Under the pieces are notes generated by a model. The model saw only the letters and a program-made list of their open reading frames with translations, made no database searches and was not told where the DNA came from. The translations under genes and the position numbers were made by a program. From positions 1 to 6,942 of the forward strand of contig CAMOOZ010000337.1 in the NCBI GenBank assembly GCA_946621895.1: 6,942 nucleotides of DNA. The letters run 5' to 3'. Positions within the stretch are counted from its first letter, which is position 1. Each line of letters begins with the position of its first letter. This document shows, piece after piece, positions 1 through 5,352 of the stretch. This stretch comes from an uncultured Lachnospiraceae bacterium (GTDB taxonomy: Bacteria; Bacillota_A; Clostridia; Lachnospirales; Lachnospiraceae).

Positions 1-1
1 A

Positions 2-664
2 ACAGCTCTTAAGCGCTCAGAGGGAATGAGCGCAAGGGTCAGGGGGCTTCGCTTCTCGGTGATGTCCAATTTTTCCAGATACTGGGACGGCGGCATGATC
101 GGCACGGTCACGCTGACGGATGAGGGGATCGAATTCCGCGATTTCAACGATGAGGGTTTTCTCAGCGCCGATGGGGGCAGCAGGGTCTTTATCCGGGATG
201 AACGGGTAGAGGAGATCTTTCCCTGTCTGAATGAAGCGGGAAGCGAAGCACCGTCTGAGCTGGCCGGCCTGTGGACGCTTTCCGGCAGCGCGCAGAGGGT
301 GTGCCTGGAATTTGAGGGGGGTGATCTGACCATCTGGAAAAAGTCCCCGGATCAGGAGGTGTTCTATGCCAGGGGCGGGTGCAGCTTCGATCAGGGCAGC
401 TTTTCCGGCACCTTCAGCACACTGGACAGCGGGGGCATGCCCTTTGCGGCGGAGGCGGATTATCAGGCCAAAGACGGGAAGCTTTTCATCACCTTTTCCG
501 GGGAAGGCCTGCCGGAGGAGCTTCAGGGCAGGACGGAATTTGTACGGATGGAGGAAAGGGACATTCCCATGGTGTCGGCCGATGAGGCAGATCCGGACCC
601 GTCGGTGTTTGTTTCCCGGACGAAGAGTTTTTCGGAGGGACTTGCATCCGGCAGGCTTTTATGA
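2..664 (+). CDS. Hypothetical protein, C-terminal part (5' end outside window)
   Basis: I do not recognise this protein. The reading frame is open to the left edge with no in-frame stop, so the gene probably begins upstream. An internal ATG at 26 is possible but has only an AGAGGG one base before it, too close for a normal ribosome binding site; the next ATG at 62 has no clear site either. Counting from ATG 26 there are 212 residues. They are rich in Gly, Ser, Phe, Glu and Asp, with alternating hydrophobic/polar stretches that suggest beta strands (for example GLWTLSG near residue 81 and KLFITFSG near 152). This would fit a lipocalin-like or beta-sandwich accessory domain, but that is inference from pattern only. 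No membrane segment, signal peptide or catalytic motif is visible in the part present. The last residues are polar and probably disordered. The TGA stop lies inside the promoter of the next gene, so the two are probably separate units. Confidence 0.6.
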   Translation, partial: TALKRSEGMSARVRGLRFSVMSNFSRYWDGGMIGTVTLTDEGIEFRDFNDEGFLSADGGSRVFIRDERVEEIFPCLNEAGSEAPSELAGLWTLSGSAQRVCLEFEGGDLTIWKKSPDQEVFYARGGCSFDQGSFSGTFSTLDSGGMPFAAEADYQAKDGKLFITFSGEGLPEELQGRTEFVRMEERDIPMVSADEADPDPSVFVSRTKSFSEGLASGRLL

Positions 665-670
665 TAAAAT
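642..670 (+). promoter_or_regulatory. Predicted sigma-A promoter of secG (extended -10)
   Basis: The -35 box TTGCAT (642-647) is followed by a 17-base spacer and the -10 box TAAAAT (665-670). The spacer ends in TGA, giving a TGn extended -10 element. The same TGA (662-664) is the stop codon of the upstream gene. Transcription would start near 677, leaving a leader of about 60 bases before secG. Prediction from sequence only. Confidence 0.6.
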
Positions 671-736
671 GCGGCTCGGTTTGTGTTTTTGGTCTGTTGT
701 ATTTGCTGATCATGAGTTTAGTGTGAGGTGATTGAA

Positions 737-967
737 ATGCGTATTGCGCTGACTGTTTTGTACATTCTGATCTGTGTGGCTCTGGTGATTTTGGTGCTGA
801 TGCAGGAAGGGAAATCCGCCGGCCTCGGAGCGATCAGCGGTGCTGCCGAGACTTACTGGGGAAAGAATAAAGGCCGTTCGATGGAGGGAGCGCTGGTCAG
901 ATTTACGAAGATTCTGGCATTCTTATTCATCGTGCTGGCGGCCGTGCTGAATCTGCGATTGTTCTGA
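737..967 (+). CDS. secG: Preprotein translocase subunit SecG
   Basis: SecG is the small membrane subunit of the SecYEG translocon; it assists SecA-driven export of unfolded proteins across the cytoplasmic membrane. The 76-residue length is normal. Two hydrophobic helices are visible, about residues 3-22 and 56-74, separated by the characteristic loop: [17 protein letters not shown] at 22-38, then the [12 protein letters not shown] segment at 40-51 and the T-K pair before the second helix. I chose ATG 737 because GAGGTGA (725-731) is correctly spaced for it. A GTG three codons earlier (728) lies inside that ribosome binding site and would have none of its own. The gene has its own predicted promoter and is followed by a terminator-like hairpin and then rnr, the usual clostridial neighbour. 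Family assignment is firm. Confidence 0.95.
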   Translation: MRIALTVLYILICVALVILVLMQEGKSAGLGAISGAAETYWGKNKGRSMEGALVRFTKILAFLFIVLAAVLNLRLF

Positions 968-1041
968 ATCGCTGCTTTCAGGATATCTGTTCAGCGCACC
1001 GGCCGGAGTCCATTCGGGTTGGCCGGGTGAAGGAGCTTTCG

Positions 1042-1070
1042 ACGGGGCGGTTAATTCCGCCCCGTTTCTG
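1042..1070 (+). terminator. Terminator- or attenuator-like hairpin between secG and rnr
   Basis: A perfect 9-bp stem is formed by ACGGGGCGG (1042-1050) and CCGCCCCGT (1057-1065) with loop TTAATT. It is followed by TTCTGTCC, a weak U tract. It sits about 75 bases after the secG stop. Because no convincing promoter is visible between it and rnr, it may allow partial read-through and set the ratio of secG to rnr transcription rather than stop it fully. The stem is clear; the efficiency is not known. Confidence 0.6.
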
Positions 1071-1210
1071 TCCTGAGACAGGAGAGCGTGCACCGCGGGC
1101 GCACGGGCGACGGCAGATGTACATCGGGCGGACAGCGTCATATCCGCCGATCCGGCTGCGATGGCAGGAATGAGCGCTGCCTGCCGGGCTCGGCGAAAGA
1201 GAGAGGTTTC
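1066..1210 (+). other. GC-rich structured spacer/leader upstream of rnr
   Basis: This stretch has no recognisable gene or TATAAT-like box. It contains several short inverted repeats: CTGTC/GACAG (1068-1072/1077-1081), GGCAGG/CCTGCC (1163-1168/1180-1185), CCGGC/GCCGG (1152-1156/1183-1187) and GCCG/CGGC (1183-1186/1191-1194), the last ending just before the rnr ribosome binding site. Some of these are mutually exclusive. It may be a folded leader of rnr, but GC-rich sequence gives such pairs easily. In the rnr frame it is open from 1055 and would encode an Arg/Gly-rich extension if GTG 1088 were used. Confidence 0.3.
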
Positions 1211-3277
1211 GTGAAGACGGTATACACAGGCACATTTCTCGCGCATCCGAAGGGCTTTGGCTTTGTCCGGGTGGAAGGCCTTGAGGAGGACATTTTCATC
1301 CATGGCAAGCGCAGACACCATGCCTTTCATGAGGACCTGGTAGAGGTCAGGATCCTGCCGGATGATCCCCCAGAGAGGAAGGGAAGGGGAAAAGGGAAAA
1401 AGAACCTGCATCATCAGGCGCAGACGGAAAAGAAGGGCCGGAAACGGCTGGAGGGGGAAGTGATGCGCGTGCTTTCCCACCATATCACCGCTGTGGTGGG
1501 CACCTATTTTTCCGCAGGGAAAAAGGGCGGTTTTCTGCTTTCCGACAACCAGAGGCTTCCGGAGCAGTTTAAGGTGCCGAAGGGGATGGCGGGAAGGGCG
1601 AAAAGCGGGGATAAGGCTGTGCTCGAGATCACCGATTACGGAGCAGGCCGTCTTCCCGAGGGCAGGATCTCGGAGATCCTCGGAATGGAAGGGGAGCCCG
1701 GCGTGGACATCCTTTCCATTGCCAGGAGCATGGGACTGCATACCGATTTCCCGGAAAAGGTGATCGCTCAGGCCGACCGGCTGAACAGGCCGGTGACCTC
1801 GATGGATATCAGCGGCAGGCGGGATTTCAGAGATCTGCTTACGATCACGATCGACGGAGAGCATTCCAGAGATTTCGATGATGCGGTGAGCCTTGAGCCC
1901 CTGGGAGAGGATTATCTGCTGGGCGTGCATATCGCGGATGTGTCCAATTATGTCCAGGAGGGCTCAGCGCTGGATATTGAGGCGAAAAAACGCGGCAACA
2001 GCGCCTATCTGATCAATGTGGTCCTTCCGATGCTGCCGGAGAGCCTTTCCAACGGGATCTGTTCGTTAAATCAGGGGGAGGACCGCCTGACCCTGAGCTG
2101 CGTGATGCGGGTCAGCAGGGAAGGGGAGATCACGGATCATGAAATCTGTGAGTCCGTGATCAGAAGCAGCCACCGGATGACCTACACGGAGGTGCAGAGG
2201 CTCCTGACGGATAAAAAGGCGGCAAAGGAGTGTGAACCGGAGCTTCTGCAGCTGCTCAAAGGTTTACATAAAGTATCAAAGGCCATCAGAAGAAACCGGA
2301 TCAGGCGTGGCGCCATCGATTTTGATTTCCCGGAATCCGAGATCACGCTGGATGATAAGGGACAGCCGGTGTCCATTCAGGCAAGGCAGGCCAATGATGC
2401 CACAAGACTGATCGAGGACTGCATGCTTTCCGCGAATGAAACCGTGGCGAGGCATTTTTCCGCGCTGGGCATCCCGATGATCTATCGCAATCACGGGCTT
2501 CCGGATCCGGAAAGGGTGGCTGAGCTGCTGGAGCTGCTGAGAAGCCTCGGCGTGTCCTTTCGCGCATCAAAAGCCGGGATCACGCCGCGGGATGTGCAGC
2601 GGCTCTTAAAAAAGGTAAAGGGGCGTCCGGAGGAGGCGCTCGTGTCCATGCTGACTTTGCGGAGCATGCAGCGGGCGGCCTACGGGGAGAAAAATGCCGG
2701 ACATTTTGGCCTGGCGGCCCCGTATTATCTGCATTTTACCTCACCGATCCGCCGTTATCCCGATCTTCTCGTGCACCGGATCATCCGCCATGTGCTGAGG
2801 GGCAGGATGAATGAGGACAGGCGGGTGCATTATGAGGATCTTCTCCATGGAACGGCAGAGCACTGCTCCGTCACGGAACGGGCCGCTGAGGAAGCGGAAA
2901 GGGAATGTGAAAAGCTGAAAAAGGCGGAGTATATCGGAGAGCACCTTGGCGAGGTTTTCTCCGGAAGAGTCTCCGGCATGCTGGAAAACGGCTTTTATGT
3001 GGAGCTTCCCAATACGATCGAGGGCTATGTGCCCATTCTCAGCATGGAGGATGACCGCTATGTTTTCCTGAAGGAAAGCTATGAGATCAGAGGGGAGAGG
3101 ACGGGCACGGCCATCCGGATCGGCGATGAGGTCAGTGTGATGGCCGTGTCGGTCAATCCCTTTGCAAGGACGATCGATTTTGCGCTTGTGCGGGAGAAAA
3201 CGCCGGAGGAAAAGACCCATCGCGCCGGCCGGCATGGCAGCACAAAAGCACGGCGGGGGAAACCCGCGGTTTCTTGA
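1211..3277 (+). CDS. rnr: Ribonuclease R (RNB-family 3'-5' exoribonuclease), without N-terminal HTH domain
   Basis: RNase R is a processive 3'-5' hydrolytic exoribonuclease that degrades structured RNA and acts in mRNA, rRNA and tmRNA quality control in the cytoplasm. From GTG 1211 the protein has 688 residues. Order of domains: first cold-shock/OB fold at about 1-55 (HPKGFGFVRVEG near its start), second OB fold at about 80-160, the catalytic RNB domain, and an S1 domain at about 581-660, then a basic tail. The metal-binding aspartates are intact: D215, D221, D223 and D224 in IDGEHSRDFDDAV, with the spacing known from E. coli RNase R. The signature HFTSPIRRYPD is at 508-518. The usual DRV before PMLP reads NVV here (269-271). 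I chose GTG 1211 because homology begins there and GAGAGG (1201-1206) lies 4 bases upstream. GTG 1088 (AGGAG at 1080-1084) would add 41 Arg/Gly-rich residues unlike any RNase R domain. The helix-turn-helix domain common in full-length family members is absent either way. Confidence 0.93.
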   Translation: MKTVYTGTFLAHPKGFGFVRVEGLEEDIFIHGKRRHHAFHEDLVEVRILPDDPPERKGRGKGKKNLHHQAQTEKKGRKRLEGEVMRVLSHHITAVVGTYFSAGKKGGFLLSDNQRLPEQFKVPKGMAGRAKSGDKAVLEITDYGAGRLPEGRISEILGMEGEPGVDILSIARSMGLHTDFPEKVIAQADRLNRPVTSMDISGRRDFRDLLTITIDGEHSRDFDDAVSLEPLGEDYLLGVHIADVSNYVQEGSALDIEAKKRGNSAYLINVVLPMLPESLSNGICSLNQGEDRLTLSCVMRVSREGEITDHEICESVIRSSHRMTYTEVQRLLTDKKAAKECEPELLQLLKGLHKVSKAIRRNRIRRGAIDFDFPESEITLDDKGQPVSIQARQANDATRLIEDCMLSANETVARHFSALGIPMIYRNHGLPDPERVAELLELLRSLGVSFRASKAGITPRDVQRLLKKVKGRPEEALVSMLTLRSMQRAAYGEKNAGHFGLAAPYYLHFTSPIRRYPDLLVHRIIRHVLRGRMNEDRRVHYEDLLHGTAEHCSVTERAAEEAERECEKLKKAEYIGEHLGEVFSGRVSGMLENGFYVELPNTIEGYVPILSMEDDRYVFLKESYEIRGERTGTAIRIGDEVSVMAVSVNPFARTIDFALVREKTPEEKTHRAGRHGSTKARRGKPAVS
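3253..3275 (+). terminator. Possible weak terminator at the 3' end of rnr
   Basis: GCGGG (3253-3257) and CCCGC (3263-3267) form a 5-bp all-GC stem with loop GGAAA, followed by GGTTTCTT. It lies inside the last codons of rnr and ends against the -35 box of the next promoter. The stem is short and the T run is interrupted, so it may only reduce read-through. Confidence 0.3.
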
Positions 3278-3302
3278 CATAAACAGGCGTGTTCAGTATA
3301 GT
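3274..3302 (+). promoter_or_regulatory. Near-consensus sigma-A promoter of the CNNM/CorC gene
   Basis: TTGACA (3274-3279, perfect consensus) is separated by exactly 17 bases from TATAGT (3297-3302, one mismatch). Transcription would start near 3309, about 50 bases before the TTG start. The rnr stop codon TGA (3275-3277) is part of the -35 box. This makes the downstream gene independent of rnr transcription. Confidence 0.8.
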
Positions 3303-3346
3303 TTACGATATGGGCACGACAATTGTAATGTTTGCTTACTGCAGAT

Positions 3347-3356
3347 AAAGGAGTGA
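3347..3356 (+). promoter_or_regulatory. Ribosome binding site that fixes a TTG start
   Basis: AAAGGAGTGA is a strong Shine-Dalgarno sequence; GGAG ends 7 bases before TTG 3361. It supports the rare TTG start of the membrane protein. No ATG lies at a suitable distance in this frame. Confidence 0.8.
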
Positions 3357-3360
3357 TATC

Positions 3361-4656
3361 TTGGACCCCGATATAGGTGATGCAATACAAATCCTCATTC
3401 TGTTTGTTCTTCTTTTCCTTTCCGCCTTTTTTTCTTCCGCGGAAACGGCTTTTACGACGGTAAACCGTGTGCGGCTGCGAAGCCTTTCCGAGGAAGGCGA
3501 TCCGAAGGCGGGAAATGTGCTGAAGGTGCTGGAGGATCACTCCCGCATGCTGACGGCGATCCTGATCGGCAATAATATCGTCAATCTCTCCGCCTCCGCA
3601 CTGGCCACCTCCCTTGTGCTGGCCCATTTCAGCAGTGTCTTTGTGGGTGTCTCCACTTTTATCCTGACCGTTTTGATCCTGATCTTCGGCGAGATCGTGC
3701 CAAAGCGCCTGGCTGCCGCCCATGCGGAGGAGTTCTGCATAAAGCATGCAGGCGTGGTGCGGCTGTATATCCTGCTGGCGACTCCGCTTTGCTGGGTGGC
3801 CAATGCGCTTTCCGCCCTGTTCCTCAGGCTGATCCACGCGGAGGCGGGAGATCCGTATTCCGCGATGACGGAGGAGGATCTGAAGACCTATGTGGATGTG
3901 GGCCATGAGGACGGCGCCATCGAATCGGATGAGCGGGAGCTGATCTACAATGTCTTTGATTTTTCCGATGCCGCGGCAAAGGATGTGATGATCCCCAGAG
4001 TGGATATGGTGACCGCGCCAATGTCCGCCCGGTATAAGGATCTGATGGAGATCTTCCGGGAAAACATGTACACCAGGATCCCCGTTTATGATGAGGATCC
4101 GGATAAGATCGTGGGGCTCGTGAATGTCAAGGATTTTCTGCTGGTGGAGGATACGGAGCGCTTTGTCCTGAAGGATATCCTGCGGGAAGCGCACTATACC
4201 CATGAGTTCAAAAAGATAGACGATCTGCTGACGGAGATGCGCGAAAAGGCCGTGAATGTCTGCTTTGTATTAAACGAGTACGGCGCCACCGGGGGCATGA
4301 TCACAATGGAGGACCTGCTGGAGGAGCTGGTGGGTGAGCTTCGGGACGAGTATGATCATGATGAGGATGAGCTGATCCATAAGATCTATGAAAACCAGTA
4401 TCTCATCGCATCCGGGATGAAGCTGGATGACATTAATGATGCGCTGGGCACTGATTTCGACTCCGAGCATTTTGATTCCCTTGGCGGTATCATCATCGAG
4501 CAGCTGGACCGGATCCCGGAGGACGGCGACAGCGTGACGCTTCCGAACGGCACCCAGTTAAAGGTCTGCGGGGTAAGGGATAACCGGATCGAAAAGGTGC
4601 TTCTGATCCTGCCGGAGAAAGAGCAGGAGGAGGAACAGAAAAAGCCGGAGGAATAG
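3361..4656 (+). CDS. CNNM/CBS/CorC-HlyC family membrane protein, probable magnesium (divalent cation) exporter
   Basis: This 431-residue protein has the full architecture of the family often labelled 'hemolysin C'. The DUF21/CNNM transmembrane domain (about 8-160) has four hydrophobic segments near 8-30, 62-88, 92-110 and 131-158. Its conserved motifs are present: SSAETA (25-30), IGNN (69-72) and GEIVPK (110-115). A cytoplasmic CBS pair follows: the first begins near VMIPRVD (209-215), and the second ends in GGMITMEDLLEELVGE from 311. The C-terminal CorC_HlyC domain covers about 342-417, and a Glu/Lys-rich tail ends the protein. Characterised members (Staphylococcus MpfA, bacterial CorC, animal CNNM) export Mg2+, usually with Na+ exchange, and the CBS pair binds ATP-Mg. 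That role is inferred here from the family. The start is TTG 3361. The strong promoter upstream suggests good, independent expression. I see no M-box or other riboswitch in the roughly 50-base leader. Confidence 0.9.
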   Translation: MDPDIGDAIQILILFVLLFLSAFFSSAETAFTTVNRVRLRSLSEEGDPKAGNVLKVLEDHSRMLTAILIGNNIVNLSASALATSLVLAHFSSVFVGVSTFILTVLILIFGEIVPKRLAAAHAEEFCIKHAGVVRLYILLATPLCWVANALSALFLRLIHAEAGDPYSAMTEEDLKTYVDVGHEDGAIESDERELIYNVFDFSDAAAKDVMIPRVDMVTAPMSARYKDLMEIFRENMYTRIPVYDEDPDKIVGLVNVKDFLLVEDTERFVLKDILREAHYTHEFKKIDDLLTEMREKAVNVCFVLNEYGATGGMITMEDLLEELVGELRDEYDHDEDELIHKIYENQYLIASGMKLDDINDALGTDFDSEHFDSLGGIIIEQLDRIPEDGDSVTLPNGTQLKVCGVRDNRIEKVLLILPEKEQEEEQKKPEE

Positions 4657-4669
4657 TCAGGCGTTACAA

Positions 4670-4689
4670 AAAACACTTGCAAAACACTT
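4670..4689 (+). repeat. 11-bp-spaced direct repeat at the gpx -35 box
   Basis: AAAACACTT occurs at 4670-4678 and again at 4681-4689, a period of 11 bases, about one helical turn. The first copy runs into the -35 box and the second covers the start of the spacer. The position suits an operator, but the repeat is A-rich and could be chance. Confidence 0.5.
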
Positions 4690-4705
4690 CGGGCTGTGCG
4701 ATAAT
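4677..4705 (+). promoter_or_regulatory. Predicted sigma-A promoter of the glutathione peroxidase gene
   Basis: TTGCAA (4677-4682), a 17-base spacer and GATAAT (4700-4705). Transcription would begin near 4712, giving a leader of about 40 bases. It begins 20 bases after the stop of the upstream membrane-protein gene. No PerR-type TTATAAT inverted repeat is visible around it. Confidence 0.7.
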
Positions 4706-4736
4706 ACGATTGCACACAATTGAAAAGCGCAAAATA

Positions 4737-4744
4737 AAAGGAGG
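4737..4744 (+). promoter_or_regulatory. Ribosome binding site of gpx
   Basis: AAAGGAGG ends 8 bases before ATG 4753. It is a near-perfect complement to the 16S rRNA end and fixes the start. Confidence 0.85.
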
Positions 4745-4752
4745 CACGATCG

Positions 4753-5292
4753 ATGTTTTACGATTACAGGATAACCACGGGAAAGGGTGAGGAGCTGGAT
4801 CTGGCGACCTTAAAGGGCAAGGTGGTCATGGTGGTGAACACGGCCACGGGCTGCGGCTTCACGCCCCAGTATGCGCCCATTGAGCAGATGTACAAGGATT
4901 ACCACGATAAGGGACTGGAGATTCTGGACATTCCCTGCAATCAGTTCGGTGCGCAGGCGCCCGGCTCGGATGAGGAGATCCATGAATTCTGCACGCTGCA
5001 CTACAACACGACCTTTCCGCAGATGAAGAAGGCGGATGTGAACGGGGAAAACGAGCTGCCGCTCTACACCTGGCTGAAGGCGGAAAAAGGCTTTGAAGGC
5101 TTTGATCAGCATGAGCTGAAGGGGCTGCTGGAGCAGATGTTTGCGAAGAATGATCCGGACTGGGACAAGAAGCCGGACATCAAATGGAATTTTACAAAAT
5201 TTATTGTGGACAGAGAAGGAAAGGTCGTGGCCAGGTTTGAGCCCACGGCGGACATGGCAAAGGTGGAGGAGTGCGTCAAGGCGCTGCTGTAA
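4753..5292 (+). CDS. gpx: Glutathione peroxidase family, probable thioredoxin-dependent cysteine peroxidase
   Basis: The 179-residue cytoplasmic protein has the thioredoxin-fold GPx family pattern. The catalytic tetrad is present: peroxidatic C34 (in NTATGCGFTPQY, 29-40), Q68 (CNQFGAQ, 62-68), W145 and N146 (IKWNFTKF, 143-150). The enzyme uses cysteine; the codon is TGC, not an in-frame TGA, so it is not a selenoprotein. Cysteines 34, 62 and 80 match in spacing the three cysteines of yeast Gpx3, where the third (FCxLxY followed by TFPxMKK) is the resolving cysteine. Such 2-Cys enzymes are reduced by thioredoxin rather than glutathione, so thioredoxin is the likelier reductant here. The segment between about 111 and 142, with the DPDWDKKPD stretch, is longer than in short bacterial GPx and lies just before W145. 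It would remove hydrogen or organic peroxides in an anaerobe exposed to oxygen. It has its own promoter and ribosome binding site. No terminator is visible after it. Confidence 0.95.
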   Translation: MFYDYRITTGKGEELDLATLKGKVVMVVNTATGCGFTPQYAPIEQMYKDYHDKGLEILDIPCNQFGAQAPGSDEEIHEFCTLHYNTTFPQMKKADVNGENELPLYTWLKAEKGFEGFDQHELKGLLEQMFAKNDPDWDKKPDIKWNFTKFIVDREGKVVARFEPTADMAKVEECVKALL

Positions 5293-5339
5293 AGAAATTG
5301 ATGTACATATTTTTACTACCTGGATCCGCCGGTTGGATG

Positions 5340-5345
5340 TATAAT
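5340..5345 (+). promoter_or_regulatory. Perfect -10 box for the Tim44-like gene, implying a leaderless mRNA
   Basis: TATAAT ends 7 bases before ATG 5353, so a transcript starting the usual distance downstream would begin at or next to the ATG. TG lies directly before the box, one base off the standard extended -10 position. No good -35 sequence exists at 16-18 bases (TACCTG at 17), which weakens the call. There is no Shine-Dalgarno sequence before the ATG. Confidence 0.5.
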
Positions 5346-5352
5346 GTAGCAC

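Noticed and set aside
728..736. GTG start three codons before the chosen secG ATG
   Set aside because: It overlaps the GAGGTGA ribosome binding site that serves ATG 737 and has no site of its own.
1088..1210. Upstream GTG start for rnr adding 41 residues
   Set aside because: The added residues are Arg/Gly-rich without similarity to the family, whose homology begins at GTG 1211. Its AGGAG is only 3 bases away. Kept as a stated alternative.
923..1930. Long minus-strand open frame (335 codons) opposite rnr
   Set aside because: It lies antisense to the well-supported rnr coding frame, is rich in His, Arg and Pro as expected of a reverse frame, and has no family resemblance.
3303..3360. Magnesium riboswitch (M-box or ykoK type) before the CNNM gene
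   Set aside because: The predicted leader is only about 50 bases, far shorter than an M-box, and shows no strong stem.
3079..4203. Long minus-strand open frame (374 codons) opposite rnr and the CNNM gene
   Set aside because: It crosses two genes and a promoter on the other strand, and its His/Gln/Ile-rich composition is that of a shadow frame.
4657..4752. PerR or Fur box in front of gpx
   Set aside because: No TTATAAT-N-ATTATAA-like or GATAATGATA-type inverted repeat is visible; the single GATAAT is explained as the -10 box.
4849..4857. Possible selenocysteine in the glutathione peroxidase
   Set aside because: The active-site codon is TGC and no in-frame TGA is present, so it is an ordinary cysteine enzyme.
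5293..5352. Terminator after gpx
   Set aside because: Only short palindromes (ATGTACAT, GGATCC) are present; there is no GC-rich stem followed by a T run.
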